A stretch of 64,000 nt of DNA from Acinetobacter sp. CFCC 10889 (GTDB lineage: Bacteria > Pseudomonadota > Gammaproteobacteria > Pseudomonadales > Moraxellaceae), in NCBI RefSeq assembly GCF_003268395.1, contig NZ_LQXQ01000017.1:18728-82727 (forward strand). The letters run 5' to 3'. A program made the position numbers and the translations under genes. Under the pieces are notes generated by a model. The model saw only the letters and a list, made by a program, of their open reading frames with translations, did no database searches and had not been told where the DNA came from. Shown piece after piece: positions 1-8,786 of this stretch (positions within the stretch are counted from its first letter, which is position 1; every line of letters starts with the position of its first letter).

Positions 1-1
1 A

Positions 2-496
2 CAAAAACAGCATTTACGTCAAGTGATTGATGATATTAAGGACTTGGCTATTCCCGCCTTAGATAAGAATAAAACGAATGGTAATGCTTGTAAGATTCTT
101 AATCATGAATATTTTACAGGTAGTTATTCAACCATTTATATGAGTCGAAATCGTGTGCGTGGTTGGGATGAGCCATCATTCACTATACAGGCAAGCGGTA
201 GGCAAGCGCCACAACATCCTCAAGCGCCTAAGATGATTAAAATAGAAGAGAATAAGTTTGAGTTTTCTTTTGGGAAAGAAGAACAATATCGCCGTTTATC
301 TATTCGAGAATGTGCAAGGATTCAAGGTTTTCCTGATGATTTTGAGTTTATTTATGACGCTCTCCAGAATGCTTATAAAATGATTGGAAATGCTGTTCCA
401 GTACATTTAGCTTATGTTGTTGCAAAACAAATAAAGCAATATTTAGATGAAAAAAGTGGTTTATATTCAAAAAAAAGTGAAAAAATTTGTGCGTAA
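2..496 (+). CDS. DNA cytosine-5 methyltransferase, C-terminal part (5'-truncated by window edge)
   Basis: Only the last about 165 residues are present, and the frame is open to the left edge, so the true start lies outside the window. Two motifs typical of the C-terminal half of C5 cytosine methyltransferases are visible: [18 protein letters not shown] (motif IX-like) and [13 protein letters not shown] (motif X), the latter closing the AdoMet-binding fold. The catalytic PCQ motif and most of the target-recognition region would lie upstream. The enzyme would transfer a methyl group from AdoMet to cytosine C5. No restriction endonuclease follows; a terminator and a Nudix gene come next. It could be part of a restriction-modification system to the left or an orphan methylase. 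Confidence 0.9.
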   Translation, partial: QKQHLRQVIDDIKDLAIPALDKNKTNGNACKILNHEYFTGSYSTIYMSRNRVRGWDEPSFTIQASGRQAPQHPQAPKMIKIEENKFEFSFGKEEQYRRLSIRECARIQGFPDDFEFIYDALQNAYKMIGNAVPVHLAYVVAKQIKQYLDEKSGLYSKKSEKICA

Positions 497-525
497 TGAT
501 CATAAATTTACTGAAATTTTTGAAT

Positions 526-556
526 AAAAAAATGCTAACTTCGGTTAGCATTTTTT
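526..556 (+). terminator. Rho-independent terminator after the methyltransferase
   Basis: Nine-base perfect stem (aatgctaac / gttagcatt, 531-539 and 544-552) with a TTCG tetraloop and a following T-run. It separates the methyltransferase from the Nudix gene. Confidence 0.85.
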
Positions 557-590
557 ATGCTCTAAAATTTTATATAAACAGAGATTTAAC

Positions 591-1043
591 ATGATTCCGA
601 TCCGTTCCATTATTGTATCTAGTATTTTACTTTCTAAAGTGGATGGTGAAATGAAAATTTTGTTGATGAAACGAGTGAAAGGTGATTTTTGGTGTCATGT
701 GGCAGGAAAAGTTGAAGCCAATGAAACAGCAACTCAAGCTATTCTCCGAGAAATACAGGAAGAAACGCAGATTCAAGTCAAGCAACTTTTTAGTGCTGAT
801 TATATTGAACAATTTTATGAAGCGAGTTTGAATGTGATTGAAATGATTCCTGCTTTTGTGGGGATTTGTAGTGATGAGCAAACTGTTGTTTTAAATGATG
901 AACATACCGAATATCGTTGGTGTAATTTGGCTGATGCAAAAGCATTGGTGGTATTTTCAAATCAAAGAAAACTATATGATTTTGTTTGGGAAAATTTTGT
1001 AGAAAATAAGCCTGAAAGTTTGTTGGAAATAGCTTTAAAATAA
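591..1043 (+). CDS. Nudix hydrolase
   Basis: A 150-residue protein carrying a complete Nudix box at about residues 38-60, with the pattern G-x5-E-x7-REIQEET. Nudix enzymes hydrolyse nucleoside diphosphates linked to another group, using a divalent metal bound by the REUXEE glutamates. The length is typical of a single-domain cytosolic Nudix protein. It stands alone after a terminator on the same strand. The substrate cannot be told from the sequence; a dihydroneopterin-triphosphate or NTP pyrophosphatase role is possible but unsupported. Confidence 0.85.
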   Translation: MIPIRSIIVSSILLSKVDGEMKILLMKRVKGDFWCHVAGKVEANETATQAILREIQEETQIQVKQLFSADYIEQFYEASLNVIEMIPAFVGICSDEQTVVLNDEHTEYRWCNLADAKALVVFSNQRKLYDFVWENFVENKPESLLEIALK

Positions 1044-1186
1044 CTGAAAAGAGAATTCAAAAACATTGTATTTTCAGACAGACTGGAAGTTGTTGTTGGA
1101 TATTTGAAAATTTGTAGATTCGAGAATCGTGATTGGATTCAATATTGTCATTTAACTTTGCACGGCTAATTTGGAATAAAATAAAT

Positions 1187-1945
1187 ATGTGGAAAAAAAT
1201 CCGAGTCGTTATTTTGTTGGCGATTTTATTGGTCGTTGTAGTCAATGCATGGCGAGACATGAATCAGGATTGGACAAAACCAATCGTGGTGTTATTACAT
1301 CCAATCAATGCGGATGGGCAAGCTGCGACTGAAAAGTATATTCAGCAACTTTCGATAGATAGTCTGGGTGATTCTCAACAATATTTACAACAGCAATCGC
1401 AACAATTTAGAGGACAGCCGATTCAATTGTATTTCCAACTTGGACGTGAGTTAAAACAATTACCACCACAAGTTTCTGAAAAGAGTAGTGCTTTAAGGAG
1501 TATGCTTTGGAGTTTAAAGTTCCGTTTTTATGCATGGAAACAACATCAAAGTGGTGATGGTGCACCTGCTGTCACACTTTATTTAAATTATTACGATCCT
1601 AAATTGACCAAACAAGTGAAACATTCCACTGCTTTGGAACGTGGTCGTATTGGTACAGTGAATCTTTTTGCTTCACAAAAGCAAAGTGACCAAAATAAAG
1701 TGGTTTTGGTACATGAGTTATTACATACTTTTGGTGCAAAAGATAAATATGATTTAATGACAGGTCAGCCCATTTTCCCATTAGGCTATGCACATCCTGC
1801 ACAAAAACCTTTATATCCACAGCAATATGCTGAAATTATGGGGGGCTATGTACCAATTTCTGCAAGCAAAAGTAAAATTCCAAATAGTTTGCAAGACACT
1901 ATGATGAGTGACTTAACAGCACAAGAAATTGGGTGGATTAAATAA
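1187..1945 (+). CDS. Predicted membrane-anchored zinc metallopeptidase (HELLH)
   Basis: Not a gene I can name. The reading frame extends upstream to a TTG at 1133, but the ATG at 1187 puts a classic signal or anchor segment (WKKIRVVILLAILLVVVVNAW) at the very N-terminus and is preferred; the protein is then about 252 residues. Near residue 180 lies HELLHTFGAKDKYD, an HExxH zinc-protease motif with a following D/KYD that resembles family members where a downstream Asp or His supplies the third ligand. The rest is predicted to be periplasmic. Substrate unknown. A short gap separates it from the HdeD-like gene on the same strand. Confidence 0.65.
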   Translation: MWKKIRVVILLAILLVVVVNAWRDMNQDWTKPIVVLLHPINADGQAATEKYIQQLSIDSLGDSQQYLQQQSQQFRGQPIQLYFQLGRELKQLPPQVSEKSSALRSMLWSLKFRFYAWKQHQSGDGAPAVTLYLNYYDPKLTKQVKHSTALERGRIGTVNLFASQKQSDQNKVVLVHELLHTFGAKDKYDLMTGQPIFPLGYAHPAQKPLYPQQYAEIMGGYVPISASKSKIPNSLQDTMMSDLTAQEIGWIK

Positions 1946-2075
1946 GAAGTATTCATGATGCTCAGAACTGTGGATAAGATAGAATCTATCCACATGTCAG
2001 ATGCATATCTTATACAGACAAAAAATTGAATCGGATTAAAAATCAAATGAATCAATAACAACCAAGAGAACAAAT

Positions 2076-2639
2076 ATGCGTACTGTGGGAAATGATATAG
2101 TCCGTCATCAATTGCATGAAAATCGGAAATGGTATTTGTTGTTGGGTGCGGTCTTGGTCATCTTTGGCTTGGTACTACTTGCCTCATTGGGTATGGCAAC
2201 ATTAACAGTTGTCGTCTTGTTTGGTGTCCTGATGATGATCGGTGGGGTGATTCATTTAATTGCTGCTTTTAAAATCTTTGATGGCGGCTTTCGTTGGCTT
2301 TGGGCATTGTTCGGAATATTGTATTTGATCGCTGGTTATTATGCGTTTAAATCTCCGATTACTACGGCTGTGGTGTTGACCAATCTGCTTGCGATAGCTT
2401 TATTAATTGGCGGTTTTATTCGAGTTTTTAATGCCTTTATGTTGAAACCGATGTCAGGTTGGGGGTGGACATTATTTTCGGGTTTACTGACTTTGGCGAC
2501 AGGTGCAATTATTTTAGCTTCGCCTGATGCTCCGTTTTGGGTTTTAGGATTATTTCTTGGTGTAGATATTTTATTCCAAGGTGTCAATTATCTGACTTTT
2601 GCAGCAGCAATTAAGCAGATACCACCTGCAAGTCATTGA
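2076..2639 (+). CDS. HdeD family (DUF308) membrane protein
   Basis: A 187-residue protein made almost wholly of six hydrophobic segments arranged as repeating pairs, the layout of the HdeD/DUF308 family. E. coli HdeD helps cells survive acid at high density, but most homologues are uncharacterised. The N-terminal about 18 residues are polar (a cytoplasmic lead), and the C-terminus ends in a short polar tail. It is followed by a strong terminator, so it is probably transcribed alone or with the upstream metallopeptidase gene. No acid-stress regulators or HdeA/B genes are nearby. Confidence 0.8.
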   Translation: MRTVGNDIVRHQLHENRKWYLLLGAVLVIFGLVLLASLGMATLTVVVLFGVLMMIGGVIHLIAAFKIFDGGFRWLWALFGILYLIAGYYAFKSPITTAVVLTNLLAIALLIGGFIRVFNAFMLKPMSGWGWTLFSGLLTLATGAIILASPDAPFWVLGLFLGVDILFQGVNYLTFAAAIKQIPPASH

Positions 2640-2655
2640 TTATTTTTTAAATGAA

Positions 2656-2689
2656 TAAAAATGTCCAATCAATATGTTGGGCATTTTTG
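2656..2689 (+). terminator. Rho-independent terminator after hdeD-like gene
   Basis: Stem aaatgtccaa / ttgggcattt (one G-U pair) followed by a T-run. It lies between the convergent HdeD-like and AhpD-like genes and may serve both. Confidence 0.75.
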
Positions 2690-2743
2690 TTTTAGCTTTG
2701 AAAAATTTAAGTTTATTTAAAATTCAAGATTGTATTATTTTGC

Positions 2744-3193
2744 TCAAGGCGCCACTTTATATTGGCTTGAAATGGCAATACGATTCCACGTATTAATGAC
2801 AATTGCAATCCATTCAATCGCCGTAATTTCGTCATCATTCAATACTTCTTTTGCGGCTGCATAGGCTTCATCAGGAAAATGCTGTTGTGCAATCAATGTG
2901 ATTTCTTCAATCAACACTAAGGCAGCACGTTCTTTATCTGAAAAATACTGACTTTCTCGCCATGCACTGATCAAAGCAATTCGATCTACAGACTCACCTG
3001 CCTTGATTGCGTCCTGAGTATGCATACGTACACAAAAAGAACATTGGTTAATTTGTGAGGCACGTAGCTTTAACAGATGTGAAAAACCAAGATCTAAACC
3101 TGCTTGTTTCACTTTTTGCACGGATAAATTTTCAAGTTCAAGCACTGTTTTATACAGTTCAGGTGCGGTTTTACCGAGATTGACACGTGACAT
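2744..3193 (-). CDS. Carboxymuconolactone decarboxylase/AhpD family protein
   Basis: A 149-residue protein with the CxxC-x3-H motif CSFCVRMH at about residue 52, typical of AhpD-like alkylhydroperoxidase-core proteins. In this family the two cysteines and the histidine form a redox centre that reduces peroxides or acts as a partner of peroxiredoxins; related decarboxylases lack the pair. An all-helical fold is expected, working in the cytosol. No ahpC is adjacent. The start codon overlaps the start of the small gene on the other strand, so the two share a very short divergent promoter region. Confidence 0.85.
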   Translation of the reverse strand: MSRVNLGKTAPELYKTVLELENLSVQKVKQAGLDLGFSHLLKLRASQINQCSFCVRMHTQDAIKAGESVDRIALISAWRESQYFSDKERAALVLIEEITLIAQQHFPDEAYAAAKEVLNDDEITAIEWIAIVINTWNRIAISSQYKVAP

Positions 3194-3470
3194 GGGATTT
3201 ACACTTTCATTATTGGGTATACTTTATTTTATCGCTAAAATTTTCAAACACTGTTTAGATTTTATAAAAATGATGAATAAAGCTTATAAAATTTCATTTA
3301 CGCTTACCGCGATTGGATCAGTTTTATATTTTATGATCAATGAGTTAAAAGCAGATGGAATTCAAATAGATTCAGGAGTTAGCATTATTTTGGCAATAGT
3401 CGTAGCACTTTTGCTGTTCTTTATTTGGCTATATTTTCGTAGTGAGGATAAAAAAGTGAAACAAAAATAA
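3192..3470 (+). CDS. Small predicted membrane protein
   Basis: Unrecognised. The frame encodes about 92 residues from the ATG at 3192, or about 66 from a pair of ATGs near 3270. Both versions keep two hydrophobic segments (around SFTLTAIGSVLYFMI and SIILAIVVALLLFFIWLYF) and a lysine-rich C-terminus, so a two-helix inner-membrane protein is likely. Neither start has a convincing ribosome binding site. It is AT-rich and sits between the AhpD-like gene and glycerate kinase. It could be spurious, but the paired membrane segments argue for a real gene. Confidence 0.45.
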   Translation: MGFTLSLLGILYFIAKIFKHCLDFIKMMNKAYKISFTLTAIGSVLYFMINELKADGIQIDSGVSIILAIVVALLLFFIWLYFRSEDKKVKQK

Positions 3471-3558
3471 GCAAATTATAAAAAGATATAAAATAAGCCA
3501 ATTGATTGAAAAAATCATGTTAATAATAGGCTTAGACCAACAACTTACATGATGGAAC

Positions 3559-4704
3559 ATGACGACTTTTATCCTTGCCCCTGATTCATTTAAAGAAAGT
3601 ATGACCGCTGAACAAGCCTGCTTGGCTATGCAACGTGGTATCGAAAAAGTTATACCTGATGCAAAGATTATCCATGTACCGATGGCAGATGGTGGAGAGG
3701 GAACAGTTGATGCTTTGGTTTCTGCACGAAATGGGCGCAAAGTTTACATCGAAGTTTCAGGACCATTTACACAGAAAAAAGTCCAAGCCTATTTCGGTTT
3801 GATTGAAAATGATCAAACGGCTGTGATCGAAATGGCACTTGCCAATGGTATTCATCTGATCGAAAAGTCGCAACGCAATCCATTACTCACTTCAACTTTG
3901 GGTACAGGAGAAATGATTAAAGCTGCATTGGACTTGGGTGTATCGAAAATCATTATTGGTTTGGGTGGTAGTGTGACCAATGATGCAGGTGCAGGCATGG
4001 CGCAGGCTTTAGGGGCAAAGTTTTTGGATGAATATGGTCAATCCGTTGCATTGGGCGGTGGTCAGCTTGATCAGATTCAAAGCATTGATCTTTCGGAATT
4101 GGATGCGCGTTTAAAACAGACTGAGATTATCATTGCGAGTGATGTGAATAATCCTTTGTGTGGCGAAAATGGTGCGTCTTATGTGTTTGCACCACAGAAA
4201 GGTGCAAACCCTGAAATGGTCAAAACTTTAGATCAGAACTTAAAGCAGTTTGCTGATTTGGTTGAATCTACTTTAAACATTGAAAAACAAAATATAGCAG
4301 GAGCAGGGGCAGCAGGTGGTTTGGGTTTTGGACTGATGGCTTTTGCAGGTGCAAGTATTCGTTCAGGCGTGGAAATCGTGATCGAAGAAACTCAGCTTGC
4401 TGAAAAAATTGCTCAAGCAGATTATGTCTTTACAGGTGAGGGTGGCATAGATTTTCAAACCAAGTTTGGTAAAACCCCGTTTGGTGTGGCGCAAGTGGCG
4501 AAGCGTTTGAATAAGCCTGTGATCGCTTTTGCAGGCTATGTCGGTGAAGGTGTTGAAGAATTGTATGATGAGGGATTTACTGCGATTTTTGGGATTGTGG
4601 ATGGGGCTTGTGATTTAACTACAGCTTTAAAAAATGGTGAGAAGAATTTGGAAAGGTGCTGTGAGAGTGTGGTGAGGTTGATTAATAAAGAAAAATGTAT
4701 TTAA
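3559..4704 (+). CDS. Glycerate 2-kinase
   Basis: A 381-residue protein of the GarK/GlxK glycerate kinase family. The N-terminus (APDSFKESMTAEQA, then MADGGEGTVDAL) is diagnostic, and GLGGSVTNDAGAGMAQALG matches the family's glycine-rich nucleotide site. It phosphorylates D-glycerate with ATP to 2-phosphoglycerate, feeding glyoxylate, glucarate or serine-derived carbon into glycolysis. The length is normal. It appears monocistronic; no glyoxylate carboligase or tartronate semialdehyde reductase genes flank it. Which orthologue (garK or glxK) cannot be decided. Confidence 0.9.
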   Translation: MTTFILAPDSFKESMTAEQACLAMQRGIEKVIPDAKIIHVPMADGGEGTVDALVSARNGRKVYIEVSGPFTQKKVQAYFGLIENDQTAVIEMALANGIHLIEKSQRNPLLTSTLGTGEMIKAALDLGVSKIIIGLGGSVTNDAGAGMAQALGAKFLDEYGQSVALGGGQLDQIQSIDLSELDARLKQTEIIIASDVNNPLCGENGASYVFAPQKGANPEMVKTLDQNLKQFADLVESTLNIEKQNIAGAGAAGGLGFGLMAFAGASIRSGVEIVIEETQLAEKIAQADYVFTGEGGIDFQTKFGKTPFGVAQVAKRLNKPVIAFAGYVGEGVEELYDEGFTAIFGIVDGACDLTTALKNGEKNLERCCESVVRLINKEKCI

Positions 4705-4770
4705 TTTAATTGATTATTTTATTATCTAAATTAGAATGATTTTATAAATTAGGGAGCCTTGGTAATTTAT

Positions 4771-5283
4771 ATGTTAAATATAAAAAAAATTATAGTGTTA
4801 TTATGTGGATTGATTGCTACTCAAACATTTGCGCTACCTGATGATATTGAAAAAATTGTAGTTAAGAAAGTAAATGATGAGCGAAACTGGGTTGCGAGTA
4901 AACTTGAGTTTGCACAAAAAAATCATGAATTAATTACTCATGAAAATTATGGTTTAAGTGTGGATTTAATGGGTTATAAGCTTGATTTGGCAATGCAGAA
5001 GGTCGTTGTTTCAACAGATAAAGCTATAGCGGAAAAAGGAAAAACCTTAGAAATTAGAAATGAATATAAAGATAAACTTAAACGTGATAATTTAAAGTTA
5101 GCTGAAATAAAATCAAAAATTGATGAAATTTTGTGTCCTAATTTAGAGTTAAGTTTAGCTTTATATATTCATCAAAAAGCTAATCCGAAGTTCTCAAATT
5201 TATCATCACTACAAGTTGAGAGGACGAGATTGGAAAGTGCTGTAGAAGATGTTGATTATAAAAAATGTTTAACAAATATTTAA
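4771..5283 (+). CDS. Hypothetical secreted protein
   Basis: Unrecognised. An ATG at 4771 gives about 170 residues beginning with a clear signal peptide (MLNIKKIIVLLCGLIATQTFA, cleavage after TFA). The mature part is very rich in lysine, glutamate and asparagine and probably helical; it has two cysteines, one near the centre and one near the C-terminus (YKKCL), which could pair in the periplasm. An AGGGAG element lies 15 bases upstream. The gene is more AT-rich than its neighbours and stands alone between glycerate kinase and the helicase, which suggests an accessory gene. Confidence 0.6.
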   Translation: MLNIKKIIVLLCGLIATQTFALPDDIEKIVVKKVNDERNWVASKLEFAQKNHELITHENYGLSVDLMGYKLDLAMQKVVVSTDKAIAEKGKTLEIRNEYKDKLKRDNLKLAEIKSKIDEILCPNLELSLALYIHQKANPKFSNLSSLQVERTRLESAVEDVDYKKCLTNI

Positions 5284-5390
5284 TAGTATGATTTTGATAA
5301 TCTTTAATTACAAGTAATGTCGTTTATTTATAGTCTTACTGTCTAATAGAGTCTGCTAAACTACACCCATCCATAACACGATGAGTAAAT

Positions 5391-7382
5391 ATGAGTTTAG
5401 CCAACCTGATCAATGAATTAAACCCTCAACAAAAACAAGCTGCTACGACTGAAACAAAACACAGTTTAGTACTTGCAGGGGCAGGTTGTGGCAAAACCAA
5501 AACCATCGTGGCACGAGCAGCGTACTTGATTGATCAAGGTGTGCCTGCCAATCAAATCCAAATTCTGACATTTACTCGTCGTTCAGCAAGTGAAATTGTC
5601 GCACGTGTGGAACTCGCTTTGGGTGATCAAGCCAAAGGTTTACGCGCTTCAACATTCCATACCTTTTGTATGTACCTCTTGCGCCGTGTGCCAAAAGCCT
5701 TTGGATTAGAACAATTTTCAATTATTGATCGTGATGATCAACTGATGTTATTCCGCTTAATCCGTGGCAAAGATGATAAGAAAAATCCAAATGCATTGCC
5801 GAAGCCACAACAGCTTTGCGACCTCTATTCATTCGCGCGCAATACCCGCCAAAAACTCAGTTTGGCTTTAGAAAAACAATTGCCTGAATTTTTAGAATAT
5901 AAAGATCAAATTGCTGAGATTATGAAAGAGTACGAAAGCCGAAAACGTACTCGTTATTTTCTGGATTATGACGATATTTTGGCTGTGGTGGCTTCAGGTT
6001 TGGCGCAGTCTGAGGGCTTGGCTGATTATGTGGCAGGGTTGTGTCAACACATGCTCGTGGATGAAATGCAGGATACCAATCCATTGCAATGGGCAATTCT
6101 GGAACCACTGAAAGATAAAACTTCATTGTTCTGTGTGGGGGATGATGCACAGTCGATTTATGGATTTCGTGGTGCGGACTTTGAAAATATTCACCATTTC
6201 AAAGAGCGTGTGCCTGATGCAGAAATTTTCAAACTCGAAAAAAATTATCGTTCCACCCAAGAAATTTTAGATCTGTCTAATTGGTTGCTTGATCAAAGCG
6301 AAATTCACTATGATAAAAAATTAGAAGCCTATCGTGGCGATGGCATTAAACCGAAAATGCACGTCTTTCCCAATGAATTTGATGAAGCGAAATGGATTGC
6401 CATCGACATCAAAGAACGGCATTTGCTTGAAGCTGCTGCATGGAATGACCACATGGTGTTAGTGCGTTCAGCCTTTGCTGCACGTCATATCGAAGCAGCA
6501 TTTATCCAAGCCAATGTGCCATATCGTTTTATTGGTGGGATGAAACTGCTTGAAACAGCGCATGTTAAAGACTTGCTGAGTTTACTCCGTGTGATTGCCA
6601 ATCCAATGGATGATATTGCGTGGATGCGCTTTTTAACTCTGTGGAATGGTGTCGGTGATGTCGGTGCAAGTAAGCTTGCACAGCAACTTTTACTTGAATC
6701 CGACCTTGATAAACTATTTGAGAAATTAGAAAAGTTTGGGCGAATTCCTGACAATACTCTGCTGATTATGAAGCAAATGTCAGTACTCAAAACCGAAGTA
6801 GAAGCTTGCGTCAAACTCGGTGTCGAAGCCATTCTCAATCAACTTGAAGAAAATTATGCCAAGAAAGATTGGCATAAACGAGTGGGTGATTTCGATCTTG
6901 TGAAACAACTGGCTTCTAAACATTCACAACTGAGTGAGTTTTTAGAAGAATATGTACTTGATCCTGTGTCTATTTCTGAAATAGAGCGTCAGTCACAAGA
7001 CGATGTGGTGACGTTGATTACCATTCACTCCGCAAAAGGAACTGAGCAAAAAGTCTGTTATGTGGCGAATGTTTCAGCAGGGCAATATCCACACGCACGT
7101 GCACAAGGTAATTTTGATGAAGTGGAAGAAGAACGCCGTGTGTTGTATGTGGCGTTAACCCGTGCGCAAAATGAGTTGATATTAACCAAACAAAATTTAA
7201 GTTTTTGGGCGCATACTCAAACTGATGAAAAAGGTCGTAAAGTGGAAAGCTATTTTCTTAATGATTTAACTCGGAATTTATGCACCACTGAAACCCATTA
7301 TCGTCAGCGTGAACAAACGGTAAAAAGTGCTTTGATCGCACGTAAGCGGATTAATTTAGATTTTGGCATTGATCTGGATTAA
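5391..7382 (+). CDS. UvrD/Rep-family ATP-dependent DNA helicase (compact form)
   Basis: A 663-residue SF1A helicase. All motifs are present in order: Walker A GAGCGKTKT (about 30), Ia LTFTRRSASEI, II VDEMQDTN, III CVGDDAQSIYGFRG, IV LEKNYRST, V ITIHSAKGTE and VI RRVLYVALTRAQNE. It should translocate 3' to 5' on single-stranded DNA using ATP. It is shorter than UvrD and Rep (about 720 and 670 residues) and lacks the UvrD C-terminal tail, so the precise role (repair, replication restart) is open. An RRM-protein gene starts about 30 bases downstream and may be co-transcribed. Confidence 0.88.
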   Translation: MSLANLINELNPQQKQAATTETKHSLVLAGAGCGKTKTIVARAAYLIDQGVPANQIQILTFTRRSASEIVARVELALGDQAKGLRASTFHTFCMYLLRRVPKAFGLEQFSIIDRDDQLMLFRLIRGKDDKKNPNALPKPQQLCDLYSFARNTRQKLSLALEKQLPEFLEYKDQIAEIMKEYESRKRTRYFLDYDDILAVVASGLAQSEGLADYVAGLCQHMLVDEMQDTNPLQWAILEPLKDKTSLFCVGDDAQSIYGFRGADFENIHHFKERVPDAEIFKLEKNYRSTQEILDLSNWLLDQSEIHYDKKLEAYRGDGIKPKMHVFPNEFDEAKWIAIDIKERHLLEAAAWNDHMVLVRSAFAARHIEAAFIQANVPYRFIGGMKLLETAHVKDLLSLLRVIANPMDDIAWMRFLTLWNGVGDVGASKLAQQLLLESDLDKLFEKLEKFGRIPDNTLLIMKQMSVLKTEVEACVKLGVEAILNQLEENYAKKDWHKRVGDFDLVKQLASKHSQLSEFLEEYVLDPVSISEIERQSQDDVVTLITIHSAKGTEQKVCYVANVSAGQYPHARAQGNFDEVEEERRVLYVALTRAQNELILTKQNLSFWAHTQTDEKGRKVESYFLNDLTRNLCTTETHYRQREQTVKSALIARKRINLDFGIDLD

Positions 7383-7411
7383 ACTATAGCGAAGATAAAG
7401 TAGGTTTGACC

Positions 7412-7663
7412 ATGAAAATTTTAGTACGTAACTTAGAGCGTTCAGTCACAGAAGCAGAATTGCTTGAATTGTTTAAACCTTATGGCACAGTTGAGTCTGC
7501 GGTTGTGGTGATGGATGCTGAAACCAAAAAGTCGAAAGGCTTTGGTTTTATCGAAATGCCAAATCCACGTGAAGCGATCAAGGCGATCAAAGGCTTAAAT
7601 ACTTTAAAAGTAAAAGGTGCGGGTATTCGTGTCAAAGCTGCGGAAGATAAGCCACAAGCTTAA
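7412..7663 (+). CDS. RRM-domain RNA-binding protein
   Basis: An 83-residue protein made of a single RNA recognition motif. RNP2 (KILVRNL) is at residues 2-8 and RNP1 (KGFGFIEM) at about 45-52, both with the aromatic residues that stack on RNA bases. The ATG at 7412 has AAAGTAGG eight bases upstream and is preferred to a TTG at 7406. Small single-RRM proteins occur in cyanobacteria and many proteobacteria; targets are mostly unknown. It follows the helicase by about 30 bases and ends at a strong terminator. Confidence 0.88.
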   Translation: MKILVRNLERSVTEAELLELFKPYGTVESAVVVMDAETKKSKGFGFIEMPNPREAIKAIKGLNTLKVKGAGIRVKAAEDKPQA

Positions 7664-7679
7664 ATATACTGAGTAAAAG

Positions 7680-7703
7680 AGGAGCTGAAATGGCTCCTTT
7701 TTT
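7680..7703 (+). terminator. Rho-independent terminator after the RRM gene
   Basis: Stem aggagc / gctcct with a seven-base loop and a run of T. It overlaps the first in-frame ATG (7690) of the next gene, which argues for that gene's later start. Confidence 0.8.
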
Positions 7704-7731
7704 ATGTTTGAAAATGTTGAATTGGGAATAT

Positions 7732-8094
7732 ATGAAAAAAAGGTATTCTGCTCTCTCTATCGTTGCACCAAATGGATTGAAAATTGCACAAGGCTTAAAA
7801 ACTTTGGAAATACGTTCATGGACGCCTGAACAATTACCCCTGAAAGATTTAATCATTGTTGAAAATTTGCAATTTTTAAGTGCTGAATATACAGAAGAAA
7901 TGGGCAAAGCTGTTGCCATTGTTGATATTGAATCAGTTCATCCTTGGCGAGAGGATGAATTTGCCGCAGCGTGTGCGAACTATTGGGCGGAAGGCTATTT
8001 TGCTTGGGTGATCCATAATGTTCGCCCCATTACACAGCCTTTGGATGTGCCTGCAAAGCGTAAAATCTATTGCATTGATATTGATCATTTATAA
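7732..8094 (+). CDS. ASCH-domain protein
   Basis: About 120 residues. The ATG at 7732 has a GGGA element close upstream and lies beyond the terminator of the preceding gene, so it is preferred over 7690. The pattern SIVAPNGLKIAQGLKTLEIRSW followed by DLIIVENLQF and AVAIVDIESVHPW fits the ASCH fold, a PUA-related beta-barrel thought to bind RNA or modified nucleotides. Some ASCH proteins hydrolyse modified nucleosides or act as coactivators; no catalytic claim can be made here. It is cytosolic, with no operon partner evident. Confidence 0.65.
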   Translation: MKKRYSALSIVAPNGLKIAQGLKTLEIRSWTPEQLPLKDLIIVENLQFLSAEYTEEMGKAVAIVDIESVHPWREDEFAAACANYWAEGYFAWVIHNVRPITQPLDVPAKRKIYCIDIDHL

Positions 8095-8169
8095 ATTTTG
8101 TTGTGCATTTATACCAAGAAAGTTTAATCTTAGTCAGGTAAATGTTGCCAAAATCAGGAAATAAAAATC

Positions 8170-8673
8170 ATGTCACGAGTTGCTCGCTTTCATGCAGACC
8201 GCACCAATCAAAAATTGTATTTTGCTCGACTTTCTTGTATGCAAGCAGAGCAGTCTGAAAATGTACAACAAGCACAGGCACAGCGTGAAGCAGCAGTTTT
8301 TCATTTACATGGTGCTGTTTTGGCATTTTTGCAGGAGTTGGTACGCTACTATCGCCTCAATGACTTTGCACCAACCCTTAAATCCATTGAAGAACACATG
8401 GCAGAAAAAGGACAGGTTTCTCCTGAAGTCGTGGTGATGCAACAATTAGCAAAAAGTGGTTTTATTGCTGAACTTAAACGTGCATATCGTTCATGTCAGT
8501 ATGCACCTGAGCCGAGTGCGCCAGAACCTGAAGATGAAACATCATCGAATCTCATTATCAAAGTGACACAAACCCCACAAGCATGGTTGCCTGATACGAA
8601 GATTTTAAGAGAATGGCACCGAGATTTAACGCAACTGATTGATGGTTTTCGCAATGAAATGGTGGAATTCTGA
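8170..8673 (+). CDS. Conserved hypothetical protein (DUF6586-like)
   Basis: A 167-residue soluble protein with no signal or membrane segment. The N-terminal half is helical and rich in Gln and Ala; the middle has a negatively charged proline-rich linker (PEPSAPEPEDE); the C-terminus is helical (WHRDLTQLIDGFRNEMVEF). I recall similar proteins of about this size in Acinetobacter and Pseudomonas, grouped under DUF6586, but cannot confirm this without a search. Function unknown. Confidence 0.6.
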   Translation: MSRVARFHADRTNQKLYFARLSCMQAEQSENVQQAQAQREAAVFHLHGAVLAFLQELVRYYRLNDFAPTLKSIEEHMAEKGQVSPEVVVMQQLAKSGFIAELKRAYRSCQYAPEPSAPEPEDETSSNLIIKVTQTPQAWLPDTKILREWHRDLTQLIDGFRNEMVEF

Positions 8674-8735
8674 TCTTTTTGATTGGTTTTACTTGAAATT
8701 TGATAGTGAATGACTATATACAATAGTTACAAGAT

Positions 8736-8758
8736 GCAAAATGCATTCAGCATTTTGC
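8736..8758. repeat. Perfect inverted repeat upstream of a small ORF
   Basis: gcaaaatgc and gcattttgc flank a five-base spacer (attca). There is no T-run, so it is not a clear terminator; it lies 28 bases before the next start codon and could be an operator or an mRNA stem. Confidence 0.5.
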
Positions 8759-8786
8759 CCCATGTTGAGCATGGAGGGTGATTGAT

